Assembly (NCBI GenBank): GCA_033085395.1 | Contig: JANQBS010000026.1 | Location: 62,001 to 126,000 of the forward strand | Reading direction: 5' to 3' | Length of the DNA stretch: 64,000 nt | Source of the DNA: Xanthoparmelia taractica | Taxonomy: Eukaryota; Ascomycota; Lecanoromycetes; Lecanorales; Parmeliaceae | In this document: piece after piece, positions 20,635 to 32,232 of the stretch | How positions within the stretch are numbered: the stretch's first letter is position 1 | How the letters are laid out: each line of letters starts with the position of its first letter | The notes under the pieces: generated by a model | The model's input: only the letters and a program-made list of their open reading frames with translations | Told to the model about the DNA's origin: nothing | Databases searched by the model: none | Program-made: the position numbers and the translations under genes

Positions 20635-22401
20635 ATGGCAGACGAAAAGCCTCCCTTGTACGCTGACATGGAAAAGACTCCCGGCAATGACAAAAATGGG
20701 GCGCTGCCGGCCCCACTCCTTCAAGTCGTTCAGCATGCAACTGATGCCGACGAAGCGATGAAGGCCTTTGAGGGCCATGATGGCGAGCTACTAGTCCTAG
20801 ACGAAGCTACCAACAGGAGGTTACTACGGAAGATTGATCTCAATATTCTACCCGTATGTGTAGGACGGCAATTGCAGAGACACACTTCTGACGTAGATAT
20901 AGCTAATGTGCATTGTCTACGGTCTCAATTACCTTGACAGTAAGGCTCCATATCGTGTTGCTGCTTAGCATGGTCTGAAAAGACACAGAAACAACCTTGT
21001 CATATGCTAGTGTGATGGGCATCAGGAAGGACATCGGCCTAGTAAACGATGACTACCAATGGTTGGGCAGCATGTTCTACTTCGGTATGTTTTTGCCATT
21101 TCATACGGTCTCCCTAAGCTCCATGACTGACACCTTGCAGGCTACCTCGCCTGGGAATATCCAACAACTCGACTCCTCCAGCGCCTTCCTCTTGCCAAGT
21201 ACTCCTCATTCTGTATCATAATGTGGGGTCTAGTACTTTGCTGCATGGCAGCCGTAAAGAGCTACTCCGGCGCCATCGCCGTCCGCTTCTTCCTCGGTGT
21301 TTTCGAAGCTGCGGTGACACCCGGCTTTGCCCTTTTCTCATCCCAATGGTACACCAAGAAAGAGCAAGGAACACGCGTAGGGATCTGGTTCAGCTTCAAT
21401 GGCTTTGGCCAGATCTTTGGCGGATTAGTGGCCTACGGCATTGCTAGAGGCGCTGCGCTACACGGCTCAACCATTGCGCCTTGGAAGATTGTGTTCCTCG
21501 TCACTGGTCTCCTGACAGCGGCGATTGGATGCCTTTTCCTCATCTTCGTCCCAGACAATCAGCTCAACGCACGCTGGCTCAGCAAAGACGACCAGCGCTT
21601 GGCCGTCGAAAGGGTCCGGATCAACCAACAGGGAATTGGAAACAAGCACTTTAAAGTGTATCAATTGAAAGAAGCCCTCCTTGACCCCATAACCTGGGCC
21701 TTCGTCTTCTTCTCCCTCACCGGCGACATCCCCAACGGCGGCATTAGCAACTTCTTCAGCCAACTCATCGTCTCATTCGGCTATACAGCAGAGCAAAGCC
21801 TTCTCTACGGCACACCCGGCGGCGTTGTTGAAGTTGTTTCCTTGATTGCTTGCGGCTACCTAGGGGACCGCTTCCGCCACAGAATTCTGTTCGGCACCAC
21901 TGGTTTAATACTCTCGATGATCGGCATGATCCTCATAGTGGCCTTACCCTTATCCAATGACGGCGGCCGCCTTGCAGGCTACTACCTCACCCAATCAAGC
22001 CCTACTGGCTTCGTTGCCCTTTTGTCGCTTATTTCCAGCAATGTAGCCGGCTACACCAAGAAGACAACTGTCGCTGCTTTATACCTCATTGGCTACTGCG
22101 TAGGCAACATTATCGGGCCGCAGACCTTCAGACCCAAAGATGCGCCACGCTACGTACCTGCCGAAATAACAATCATCTGCTGCTGGGCCGCGTGCGTGGC
22201 CGATCTGTTGTTCATATTTTGGTACTACCGGAATCAAAATAAGAAGAAGGCGGCCTTCAGAGCGCAGCCGGAGTACCGGAAACTGGAGAACCAGGAGTGG
22301 CTGGATTTGACCGATAAGTGAGTCTGAACATGCCACTGTACGGGAATCGACAATGCTGACACGCCAATAGGGAGAATCCCGAATTCGTATATACCCTCTG
22401 A
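20635..22401 (+). CDS. MFS transporter, DAL5/allantoate permease family
   Basis: Five exons (20635-20853, 20903-20939, 20989-21084, 21141-22317, 22371-22401) join to 519 residues, including a 37-nt exon and a 31-nt last exon. The frame is kept at each join. The N-terminal tail is cytosolic and polar, and the first helix begins at NILPLMCIVYGLNYLDKT. Family landmarks are LDKTTLSYASVMG, YFGYLAWEYPTTRLLQRLP and RFFLGVFEAAVTPGF, which are typical of the anion:cation symporter group with Dal5, Thi73 and Tna1. Twelve membrane segments can be followed, with a cytosolic loop after FLIFVPDNQLNARW. The last exon supplies a short ENPEFVYTL tail that is typical of this group. Plasma-membrane proton symport of a carboxylate or vitamin-like compound is likely; the exact substrate cannot be read from sequence. 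Confidence 0.93.
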
Positions 22402-23749
22402 ATGATCTTGGTTGGGATATCTATTGGGCGAGGAGTTGGAGGATACGCTGGGTTTTTGGAACGGCATTGGATGAAGAGACAGGTTGTTCCGATACATCAC
22501 GCATGGAAGATCTAGGGGCAAGGACATGTATGACCTGTAAACAAAGCCATCTTCGGCGAATAACATGTATAATCTACAATGTATCGAAACAAGCCCCAGA
22601 TGCTCTCTGATGATTATCAAAACATCCCACGATCCACCAATGTTCAATGGCCACCGCCCCTCCCCACAACATCCACTCAACCTACTCATCAACATATGTC
22701 CTCATTACCGGTTATTCTCAAGAGCACGTAAGAGAAACATTCATCTTAGCATAGAATATCCCCCTTCGTGGGGCCCGTCCCACCTCCAATCCAAACGTGC
22801 AGTACGCAGCATTCTTCCAAACACCGAAATACACAGCTATGCGCACAACGCATCCAAAAAAAAGAAAGGCTCGAGCGCAGAAAACAGTCCATACCGTAGC
22901 TGGATATACACAGAACAGCAATCAACAAAACCTGGCTGGGTAGGTACGATAACATGACATGACATGACCAAACAGCACTGATCTATCAAAAGCGGGACAT
23001 CTGCATGGATGTGAGATGAGATGAGATGTGGCGGGCTATAGCATCAATAAGAGCGGTAACAAGAGGTTCAGTATGGTCACACTATCAACAACAATGATAA
23101 CAGGCTCGGCAGTCGTTTCCGAGAGATGTGGACTAACTGGTTGTATATTCCGCACTGTTTGCTGTAGAATTATGGAAAGCGGGCGTTGGCAGGATCTGGC
23201 TGTTTTAACGTATCTTCATAGGCCAAGGAAGTTTTGATTCCTCTAAGTTGAAGACGCGTACGTGCATGAAGCGACGAAGCATAGCTGCCTCATCACTTAT
23301 CTAAAGCGAGCGTGATGGCCCAGGAAACGGAAAAAGGCCCTTTCTCATTTGAGCACGTGGAGAGTGCACTCCGCGCCGATTGCTTCCAGAGTCACACGGG
23401 TTTGCTGGAAGACAGCTTGCTCGCCGCCGTGACATGGGTGAGTGCAGAGAGCACATACTGCAGCCAAGCAGACAGGAAAGGAGCACGTCATGCGCATTCT
23501 CCTAACCTCTGTCCTTTCAATGGCATCGCAGTCGCACGAAGAAAAAAAGTCATGGCCATTCGTGGCAGTCTGGCAAACAACGAGAATTAGGCAAACGTTA
23601 TCGGTGTGTTCCCCACAATATAACAGTTATTCCCGGAGGATTCTGTGGGTCTTGTTAAATCTTGTCTTTCACAATCCGAAGTACGCTTTGCCTTCAACGT
23701 GGGTGTTGGGACTGCTCGTTCTGAGAGGTAAACACTGTTGTTATCGGTC
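22402..23749. other. Intergenic, no gene seen
   Basis: About 1.3 kb with no supportable gene. Short pentamer runs (ACATG near 22952-22968, GAGAT near 23010-23027) are the only structure. The minus and plus frames of 100-150 codons have no domain features. Confidence 0.5.
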
Positions 23750-24688
23750 ATGAGAGAGAAGAGAGAACCCCCTAGTCAAGAATCTAATCGCAAAAGCCCA
23801 AGAGCTGCTTATCGTTACGACGACAGAATGCCGCGGCACAAGTCAAAGGTTGCAGGTTCTCAAGATGACAGAGATAAAGACAGCTCAGTATCGAGACATC
23901 GTTCAATGACCAGTCGCCCTCACGAGAGAGAAAGAGAGCGGGACAGCATCTCCTACCATCAAAGTCGCTCTGGCCATGCCAGTAAACCCATGTCATCAGA
24001 AGAAGCACAAAAGGCCATACGGACTCTCTTCATACAGGTAAAAGAGACTACATCATTCTTTGCTCATTTCAAAGAGGATTACCAACAGGATGTTCGTGGT
24101 ATTGAGGCATACGCCGGCCAGACCATCCTGGAGAAATTGTGGGAGCGCAAAATCAGGCATAGCGACAGCAGAAGTCGTCAGAGTAAGAATCGTCCCAATG
24201 ACAACAGTGTTGGTTTGCGCTCTGCATTCGACGACACTTCCACTCGGTTTTGGAACTGCCTCAATGATGCATATGAGGGTACCAGATCTCATCCCTCTAG
24301 TCAAAACGACAGTCTGGCTAGGAAGCTGGACATTGCTATAAAGGATTTTAGCAGGTTGCTCACGTTAGTCCGGACCTGTTTTCAGGAAATGGACAGTCTG
24401 ATTAAGGAGTTGAAGTTGCTCAAGGTAGTACTGGAACTCGGCGGTGCCGGGACGATGTCAAATGAGGACAGTGCGAACCGACGGCCTAAGGCCCGTGACG
24501 CCGGTCATGAACATCTTAGGGACTCAAGCCCGGAACGGGAAGATGCACAGTATGGTGGGAGAGGAGAGGATAGCGGTGATGACGACAATGACCAGCGAGA
24601 CGAGCAGCATGGTGAGCATTCAGGTGGAAGAGATGAGAGCGAAGTTGACGGTGATGAGGAAGGTCAAGGTCGGTTTCCCACAGGTTAA
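23750..24688 (+). CDS. Hypothetical charged, partly helical protein
   Basis: I do not recognise this 312-residue protein. The first 80 residues are very rich in R, S, E and K (RERERDS-type runs) and look disordered. Residues about 80-230 have amphipathic helix-like composition (KAIRTLFIQVKETTSFFAHF; LLTLVRTCFQEMDSLIKEL) without a known motif. The C-terminal 80 residues are acidic and glycine-rich (GRGEDSGDDDND). The frame starts at 23738 with TTG; the first ATG is at 23750. No intron is needed. It is convergent with the MOSC gene. A nuclear role would fit the composition, but this is a guess. Confidence 0.6.
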   Translation: MREKREPPSQESNRKSPRAAYRYDDRMPRHKSKVAGSQDDRDKDSSVSRHRSMTSRPHERERERDSISYHQSRSGHASKPMSSEEAQKAIRTLFIQVKETTSFFAHFKEDYQQDVRGIEAYAGQTILEKLWERKIRHSDSRSRQSKNRPNDNSVGLRSAFDDTSTRFWNCLNDAYEGTRSHPSSQNDSLARKLDIAIKDFSRLLTLVRTCFQEMDSLIKELKLLKVVLELGGAGTMSNEDSANRRPKARDAGHEHLRDSSPEREDAQYGGRGEDSGDDDNDQRDEQHGEHSGGRDESEVDGDEEGQGRFPTG

Positions 24689-24853
24689 TATGTCTAGCCG
24701 ATTAATAACATGTAATAGGTGTTGGCCGAGGTGATAGCTGGTAGGATTAGGCCGTGATTGCGCAGCACTTCCATGTTTATGGCTCGGTTTACTGGCCCAG
24801 CTTCCTACTCCGGCCATTCTAGCTTCATGTTAGCTGTGATCTTGATTAATCAT

Positions 24854-25970
24854 TTATGATGACCTACCGAATGTAGTCCGTTCTTTATTGGTCTTTGAAA
24901 CTGTGACTTCGTCTCCGACGGCAATCACTTGCCCAGCTGCTGTTCCCTTCAAGAACCCATATCGGCCAAATATCGGGCTGTACTTGTTGCCCTTGTCCAC
25001 CCTCCGATCCTTCATCAGCTTCTTAAGTACATTTGCTTCACCGGTTCCAGATTTGCCTGTCGAGTAGTCGACGTTGATGCTGACACATCTGCCGCAGTTT
25101 TGTGTCAAGGCTAGCTCAATGGCCTTGTTGTTCTCCTTTGGTTTGCTGGGGGTGATTGTGATACCACCCCAGTAGTCCTCCTCATAGGCTTCACCAGCAC
25201 CTGATAGGACAATGTTGGGTCGGAACTTTGTAACGTCCATTCGTGTACCGTCCTGTAGTCGAGAATCGACATCATGCAATGACTCTTCTGTGACGACAAG
25301 ATAGGCGGCAAGATCCGCAAAAGTGATGCCCTCTTCTTTCAAATCTTTGCCAGCTTGGAGGCTTGGAACACTCGCAGTGAGTGTGGACAGCCATGACTTG
25401 CTTCCAGCGCCGCCAACCTTGGCCGCGTTAGGAGACAGATTCCCAAGCACCGGCCGCCGATTCGACCCAAGGTATGCCAGCACCACATCATACCCAAAAC
25501 AATCCGAAAACCAAGCATTGACCCTCTCAGGCATCTTGTACGCCTTGGCAGGGCTCTGGTGCAATCGCACATCCACCATTTCTAAATGGGCCACTTCCGG
25601 TTCTAATTGGAGCTCCAAGCTCTTGCTCCTCCCATTTGGAGGACTGTAGGTGACTGTGAATGTCGAGTTTGAAGGATCAATGCTCTGGAGGAACAGCACC
25701 AGCTCTGGGTAGTAAGTAATGGTCATGTTCTCCAAGTTGCCATTGAGGTGGGCCTTGGATCGGGGCGAAGATGGTGCGCCTTTGTGAACTTTGAGGAGCA
25801 TGAATTTGCGGTCGAAGGGAAAGCCATGTGCAGAGACGATGGCTGTTGTGAGAGGGACGCTGCGGAGCGATTTGATGGGATATGTGTAGAGCTGTCGGTA
25901 GGTACAACGTTAACTGATGGCAACTTACTTGTGGTAGATAGATTGTTGGACGAACCTGAGTGATCTTCAT
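24854..25970 (-). CDS. MOSC-domain protein (mARC-like)
   Basis: Exons 25970-25956 (15 nt, five codons) and 25891-24854 give 350 residues. The short first exon reads MKITQ and joins LYTYPIKSLRSVPL, the typical N-terminal beta-barrel start of MOSC proteins; without it the family start would be lost. The MOSC core is in the second half, with KFRPNIVLSG, ALTQNCGRCVSINVDY (the conserved cysteine region) and YGFLKGTAAGQVIAVGDEV at the end. Relatives bind molybdenum cofactor and reduce N-hydroxylated compounds, or are the C-terminal part of Moco sulfurase. The two closely spaced cysteines in NCGRC are the best candidates for the cofactor ligand. Intron of 64 nt, GT-AG. Confidence 0.92.
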
Positions 25971-26990
25971 GGCCAACCTTGGATATATGCACAGATCGCT
26001 GACTGTTGTATTCGTTGTGTTGGCAACGGTCGAAGTATACTGACCAGATACTCTACTGATAGTCGAACTGCAGACGATTTATAATTGACTTGAGATAGGC
26101 GGAAATTGACTCTTTAGCCCTAAAACTTTGCCCTAGAACCTACCTTAATCAATCTTTTGGTGGGAGATGGCTCTACTCTCCATTTGGTTAGTGTTGGTCT
26201 TAGCCGTAGAGCTCATCCCTAAGACTCGACTGCTCCACTGTTAGTCAAAGTAAACTAGGAGTCAAACAGTCGGTTTGTATATCTTAACTATTGTACAGTC
26301 TCAATATTCAGATCTAGCAGTTGGTGTAGTTTAGCTCTAAAAACTACCTTACCTGCTTCAGATATTGCCAAGACTGGTGTTTGCAGGCAATGGATTTAGG
26401 GCAGTAGAAATGATTTGAGCATAGATTCAGATGTTCTGTCAGTCTCTCCATGCACAAATTGCGGCGCGGAGCTTACGACTCGGTACCCCTGCAAGACTTC
26501 CTCGTCGTTGAAAATCCTCGATCCTCGTTCTCACGACACGCCCTAGAGCCTCATAATCGTAGCGCACTTCTTGCCGTCAGAGCGGTTTGCGGTTTGTGGT
26601 TGCTACCTTTTACCAAAACATAAAGTTTGGATGGCCACGATTGATGGAACGTTATCATTACTGGGGCCTAAAACGTTTTATATCGCAAGATCGCTTCAGG
26701 CAAGGTCTACGTAAGAACCTAAAGGGGAGCCGCTTTCCTTTCTGGGGTAACTTCCAGGACGCGGAACCCTAAGCCTTCGGGGCTCTGCTGATGCCAGGAC
26801 AATTCAAGGCGCTAACTGTCAGCTAAGGACATTAACCGTTAAGAGTCTGATGTTCTTGACTGAAGTCGTTAGGTCTAGAGCATCAGAGGACGGATAGCCT
26901 TATTGTTGACACCATTCTGGCCAGTCACCTAGGATATTCCCATCTCCACTACCATGACTTTAGACACGCTGCCGATTGCTTTCTGCCATT
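25971..26990. other. Intergenic, no gene seen
   Basis: One kilobase upstream of the MOSC gene and downstream of the broken SDR. The only plus frame of note (26587-26772) has no domain. I see no repeat. Confidence 0.5.
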
Positions 26991-27857
26991 TCACATAGTC
27001 TTCTTTCGCGCTTTGACAAGGTTAGCAACTTTGGTCACATCGAACACCTTGGTAAAATAGTAGTCCCAGAACATTGTCGGCATCAATGTGAGGAGCAGCC
27101 AGACAGTCCAGGCATGATGTCCTCTCCATAGTGTTCTCGTGGGCTTGGCCTTGAGCGCTGCCTCCACGACACCCTCTGCATATGCTGTAGCTTCCATAGC
27201 CGCCTCCTGCGAATGTAGTTGTGGTCTCTGGTATTCTACGTCGAGCGAGTGGTATAAGGAACCTTCTGGCAGCTCCCGACGTGTCCTGGCAATGTTACCT
27301 TTGACACCACCCCTCACCACGACCATCACCTTGACATTGAGAGGCGCAAGCTCAATGCGGAGAGTGTCGCTTTAGGCGTGAAGACCTGCTTTGGAAGCGT
27401 TGTATGCAGAGCCGAATACGTACGGAATTTCTCCTGCCACGCTACCAATCTGGACTATGGTACCCTTTGCTTGGATTAGGAGAGGAGCGAAGGTCTGGCA
27501 CATTCGCATCACTGAGAAGACATTGGTGTCAAATGTGGCTTGGACCTCGGTAATTTCGACATCCAGAGCTGGAATAGTGTAATTGGGTCTAGCATTGTTG
27601 ATCAGATAGTCCAAAGAACCATTGGTTCGTTCGGAGATGTGCCGCTTGACTTCTGCAACACTCTCAGGAGAAGTGACTTCAAGCTGCAACACTTCAATGC
27701 CTAGAGTTCTGAACTCTGCAAGTACCTTTATATTGCGATCTGTAGCAAAGACGTGAAGGCCTTTGGATTGGAATTGGATGGCCAAGGCATGGCCTATACC
27801 ACCTGGACTGCAGCCCGTGATCATTACCGTCCTTTTAGAAGTACACTCGATGGTCAT
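26991..27857 (-). pseudogene. AYR1-like short-chain dehydrogenase with a stop
   Basis: One continuous reading frame of 288 codons (ATG at 27857) is interrupted by a single TAA at 27372-27374. The two parts together make a complete SDR of the 1-acyldihydroxyacetone-phosphate reductase (Ayr1) type. The cofactor motif is TGCSPGGIGHALA near the N-terminus, the catalytic serine lies in IGSVAGEIPYVFG, and YNASK is the YxxxK motif. After the break come TLRIELAPLNVKV and the C-terminal helices. The stop falls where the family has tyrosine in a HAY motif after YNASKAGL, so it truncates the protein just after the catalytic site. A second departure is NNAR instead of NNAG, where glycine is nearly invariant. 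No intron can remove the stop. Most likely a recent pseudogene. Confidence 0.8.
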
Positions 27858-28266
27858 GACATGCTTTCTCGGAGACCTCTGAGAGGCTCCCTGATAGTGG
27901 TAGATGCAAGTCTTGAACTTCTACGACTGTTAGTATAAGCTACTGTGTAAGGTTAAGGTAATCTTCGTGGTGATCACCGTAAAAATTGGAAGGCGTGACC
28001 TGTAGTCCTTGGCATCTAGCCATAGATAGATTAGCGCGCTTGACTTCGGGATAAGAAGTAAGGTAGACCCTGACAACGACTCATCAATTCGCCGAGACTT
28101 GCAAAAAAATTTCTCTATTCGAGAGATTTTCCTTTTTTTTTCATGATGGAAAGCACAGGGCCCTTGGGTACTGGATTTTCAAAATCAACGGAGGAATTAC
28201 ACGCCGCTTCGAACATAGAAGTGGGCGATAGCGTTCTGAATCGAGGTCAACAGTACCACCATCGAA
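27858..28266. other. Divergent spacer, SDR pseudogene and MFS gene
   Basis: A 409-bp spacer holding the promoter and leader of the MFS gene. No gene or clear repeat is visible apart from a short T-run near 28130-28141. Confidence 0.45.
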
Positions 28267-29635
28267 ATGGCTGCTCTGCCACCTCCCAAAGACCAACCAA
28301 TCCCCTTGCAAACGCCGATTCGTGGAAGCTCAGAGCTCCCTGGGCCAGTGGCTAGCCATTTTGTAGAGACTAAGCAAAGGTGGAACAGCCCACGAATCAA
28401 TACTTACCGCGTGGCTGCCATTTTCTTTTCATTCATGAACTTTGGCATGAATGACGGCTCCTACGGTGCACTGATACCATACGTACGAATTCAATTAAGC
28501 AACCGATCTGATAGTGAATGCTGATTGATGATCCTTCAAGATCGAAGTAGACTATGGCTTGTCTTACACTGTAACCTCACTCGTCTTCCTCTCCCCTTTT
28601 GCCGGCTACACCTTCTCCGCCCTATTCAGTGATCCACTGCACCGCCTTGGTGGCCGGCGTGGGATCGCTGCCCTCGCACCTTTGTCCAGAATCATTGCCT
28701 ATACCGTCATTGCTGTTCACCCTCCGTATCCCGCTGTGGTAACTATTCTTGCTCTTGCAGGGGTAGGCAACGGACTTTTGGATGCGGCATGGAATGCTTG
28801 GATTGGCAATTTGGACCATACGAACCAGCTCTTGGGATTGCTGCATGGCTGCTATGGGCTTGGAGCGACGATCAGTCCGCTAATAGCTACCACTATGGTC
28901 ACGAAGGCGCATCTAGGCTGGTGGACCTTTTACTACATTATGATTGGTGTTACGACGCTAGAGATCTGTGCAGCTACTTGGACCTTCTGGGAAGAGACGG
29001 GACTGAAATACCGCGATGACAACAGTAGCGCCGATAGTGATGAGAAGGGCAAGACAATGCTCGCTTTGAAACAGAAAGTCACTTGGATTTGTGCGGTATT
29101 TCTGCTTACCTATGTGGGAACTGAGGTTTCCTTAGGTGGGTGGATCGTTACATTCATGATACGCGTCCGCCACGGTCAACCATTTGCTTCCGGAATGACA
29201 GCCACGGGTTTCTGGCTCGGCCTCACCATTGGACGAGTGACTCTCGGCTTCATCACTCCAAAGGTTGGCGAAAGGCTTGCTGTTTCCTTCTACATTGTGT
29301 GCTCTCTTGGGCTTGAGCTACTTTTTTGGCTTGTGCCTCAATTCATTGTCTCTGCCGTTGCCATCGCTCTTGTAGGATTTTTCATAGGTCCCTTATTCCC
29401 ATCTGCCATTATGATGGCGACGAAACTTCTGCCACAGGAACTCCATGTGGCTGCTCTGGGTTTTGCTGCTGCCATAGGCGGAGGAGGGGCTGCCGTACTC
29501 CCATTTGCCGTGGGAGCAATAGCAAATGCCAGAGGCGTGCAGACTCTACAGCCTATTGTGCTAGCACTGCTGGCTTTGATGTTAGGCATATGGCTGTTGC
29601 TACCACGGATTCCCAAGCATCTCCATCAAAGCTAA
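28267..29635 (+). CDS. MFS transporter, BSC6/fucose permease-like
   Basis: Exons 28267-28482 and 28541-29635 (58-nt intron) give 436 residues. The first helix begins at YRVAAIFFSFMNFGMNDGSY. The junction PYIEVDYGLSYTV restores a stretch conserved in fungal MFS proteins related to Bsc6 and the bacterial fucose permease. Further landmarks are GLLDAAWNAWIG with the LLGLLHGCYGLGATISP repeat, and the second-half GFWLGLTIGRVTLG. Twelve membrane segments can be followed. The N-terminus before the first helix may be longer, since a frame with an ATG exists from 28143 in another phase. Plasma-membrane or endomembrane carrier of unknown substrate. It is divergent from the broken SDR, with 409 bp between them. 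Confidence 0.88.
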
Positions 29636-30750
29636 AGTCCAAGCTTGTTGTAGATATAGGCCAGCTGTTTTGCAGCGCTGTATATACAGAGAAGAGCATA
29701 TAGTACATAGAAGCAATTCGACAGTGACTGTCTCCCAGTATTTCACAACGACCTTACGAGAACGCTTCAGTGTTCTGGCTCAAAGCGGAAATCTTGTCAT
29801 ACTCCAGTCTGCCTCCATGCGAGATGCCGAAAGAAAGCGGTAGTCGAATAGGTACGAGGCCTAACACACCAGTGAAGTCGAAACTAATGCGCGAGCATAA
29901 ACCCGAGAGAAGAGAAAAGGAAAAAAGGAACCTGTCACCCAAGGTTCCCTGATAGCGCGCTTGTAGATCCTTCCCGCCTCTTCTCCTGTGTCCTACTCCT
30001 TGTCATTCGTATCTCCTTTGTCCAGAAGAAAGGCTTCCCTTCGCTGGAGGTCCAGCAATCCCTGATTGCCTCCGCTCATATGCAGTATCTGGAATTCTCG
30101 TCAATTGCCTCCTCTTTCCAATGCCTCGGGCAAATGTGCCCCACCAAGGCGGGGGAGAAAGTGATTGAGCGGTGTGACACTCCAAATCACCTGCTAACGT
30201 TAGAGCATCGAATAGCGTCTCAACATGGCGTACCCAATGCAGTATATGAATACAATGACCCTTGGCAATGATATTGTACCACTGGTTTCGGGAGGGGTGA
30301 AATGCTCACAAGCATGCCTCCCCCTCCATATACCACTCCTGCCACTGAAACATCGACGTTTCGAAATGGTTGTGCTTGAGTCTCATCAAGTTTATCACAT
30401 TTTCTGAAACGAAATTTGCGAGGATATGTCTTGCGATCTGACTCTATGCTTGTCGCCGCGGATACGGCCATTGTTTGAGCAAGCACGACTGTTCTGTCTC
30501 GTTTATGGAATCCTGTCTTTTGACAGACCTGAATCCTAAGGATGGTTTCTGATAATATTTCCTGATGATTGTCTTGATGATGTATTCGACAGCCGATACT
30601 TGCTAGAGATGTTTCACGGTCAAAACAGAAATATCTAAGTGGTTTGGACGTCTGCGCGCTGTTACGACAGCCATTACTTAGTGTCGTATTTTCCAATCCC
30701 ACACTTTCACCCATCAGAATTTTCTCAATCAGAATTCTCTTCTTGTCTTG
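29636..30750. other. Intergenic, no gene seen
   Basis: About 1.1 kb. A 164-codon minus-strand frame (30220-30714) lacks any recognisable domain and opposes the promoter of the next gene. I leave it out. Confidence 0.5.
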
Positions 30751-32040
30751 ATGCAGATGGAAGAAGCGATACGAGTCATGGACGCAAGCGCAGACAGGTT
30801 ACCAGAAGCAGGGGACAGTGGAGCTAGAGATACAGAGGCTCTACACCCCAATAAGATGAGTATGACTACGGCACCCAATGCGAGGCAGGATACTACTAGC
30901 AATGTGGAGCAAGTCCCTCGAGATGCCCTTGATGACAAAATAGACGAATTGGAGCAGAGGCTAGCTGCACTGACCGCGGACGATTCTCCTTCGAAGTCAT
31001 CCAACGCCAGCTTCAGAACTGCAAGAGAGCAGATGTCACCAGCAGCGCCCTCAAAGAAGGCTCTGGGAAAGCGCAAGGAGGAGAGATCCCCAACGAGGCC
31101 AAAGCCAGTCTTACTTCCTCAACGAGGCAGCAGACGTCAGAGTTTCACGACCATACAATCATCTTCTCGTCCTACAACATCCCATAGGCCCTCCACTAGA
31201 CGCAACTCCACAGCTCCAACTTCGCAGATTCCTTCAGCCTCATCCTCCAAGCACGAAGGTCGAGCACAGAGATCGACTCGTCCTTCAACTTCTTCTTCCG
31301 CACACGGAGGGATAGGCCGAGACTTACACAACGCTTCAGCTTCCTCATCGAGACGCTCTTCTTTCAAACTCGCTCAGCCAGCCGGCGCTCAGACCATCCG
31401 CCCAGTTCGACGGCATCAAAGGAACGACACCACCTGGCCCTATCTAACAGTCGCACGTGACGGCAGACAAACACTCCAGTCCGTCCGAGCATTCTCAGAT
31501 CTCCAGGATGAAGTCTTCTCCGCCATGCGCGCCGAACAGCGCCTCCTCACATCAAGCAGCCTGCCTACGCTCCCACATCCCACACCAGCAACCTCCTCAT
31601 CAAACGCCACGCCGGGCACCGAAACCTCGCAGAATCATCCCCACGAATACTCCAACCACGTCCCCGCCGCCAACATCGACTGGACCCTCCCCTCCACCCG
31701 CCGCCGCGAGTACGAGAAAATCGACAAGGCGCGCCGCGGCGTCCGCGGCTTGATTCGACGTGTCACGCCAAGTTTCTTGCGGGGGAAGAATAGCCGGATG
31801 GGATTTCACAATGATGGCGATGATGGGAAAGGTAGTGATGCGGGGACGGTGAGGAGGTTTAGGATGGATGTGGGGGATGGGGAGAATGGTGGTGATGGAG
31901 TTGGGAGGAGCCCCTGGTGGAAGTTTGGTAGGAAAAAGGGGAAGGGTAAGGGCAAGGGAAAGGGGGAGTCGTCTGCGGAAGAAGGGATTGAGTTGAGTAC
32001 TGTCGAGGTGCACGCGGGCGTTGATTCGGCGCGTGTATAA
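30751..32040 (+). CDS. Disordered fungal protein of unknown function
   Basis: A 429-residue single-exon protein that I cannot assign. Residues about 45-75 include a short heptad-like helix (DDKIDELEQRLAALTAD). The next 150 residues are low-complexity, rich in S, R, T and P. Two segments look ordered and therefore conserved: WPYLTVARDGRQTLQSVRA with FSDLQDEVFSAMRAEQRLL, and IDWTLPSTRRREYEKIDKA followed by RRGVRGLIRRVTP. The C-terminus is basic and glycine-rich (KFGRKKGKGKGKGKG). The ATG at 30751 is used. A nuclear or cytoskeletal role would fit; this is only inference. Convergent with eL42. Confidence 0.7.
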   Translation: MQMEEAIRVMDASADRLPEAGDSGARDTEALHPNKMSMTTAPNARQDTTSNVEQVPRDALDDKIDELEQRLAALTADDSPSKSSNASFRTAREQMSPAAPSKKALGKRKEERSPTRPKPVLLPQRGSRRQSFTTIQSSSRPTTSHRPSTRRNSTAPTSQIPSASSSKHEGRAQRSTRPSTSSSAHGGIGRDLHNASASSSRRSSFKLAQPAGAQTIRPVRRHQRNDTTWPYLTVARDGRQTLQSVRAFSDLQDEVFSAMRAEQRLLTSSSLPTLPHPTPATSSSNATPGTETSQNHPHEYSNHVPAANIDWTLPSTRRREYEKIDKARRGVRGLIRRVTPSFLRGKNSRMGFHNDGDDGKGSDAGTVRRFRMDVGDGENGGDGVGRSPWWKFGRKKGKGKGKGKGESSAEEGIELSTVEVHAGVDSARV

Positions 32041-32232
32041 GGGTAGGATAAGTAGGTCTCAGAAGGGTTAATGGTAGTCGTATAGTCACAGTACCCGAAA
32101 AGAAGCCACAAGGTCTGCTCTTTATGCTTCAAATATCCCTACGCTTCAAGCCTCGCTGAGAGGCCATTTCACATAAAGCCACAGCCCCTTCTCTCCACCT
32201 CTCCTCCCCTTCGAACCCCAACCTGAAAACAA

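Noticed and set aside
22565..22957. 130-codon plus-strand frame downstream of the DAL5-like gene
   Set aside because: Random-looking composition and no domain; most likely 3' flank.
30220..30714. 164-codon minus-strand frame
   Set aside because: No domain, membrane segment or splice support; it overlaps the promoter of the gene at 30751.
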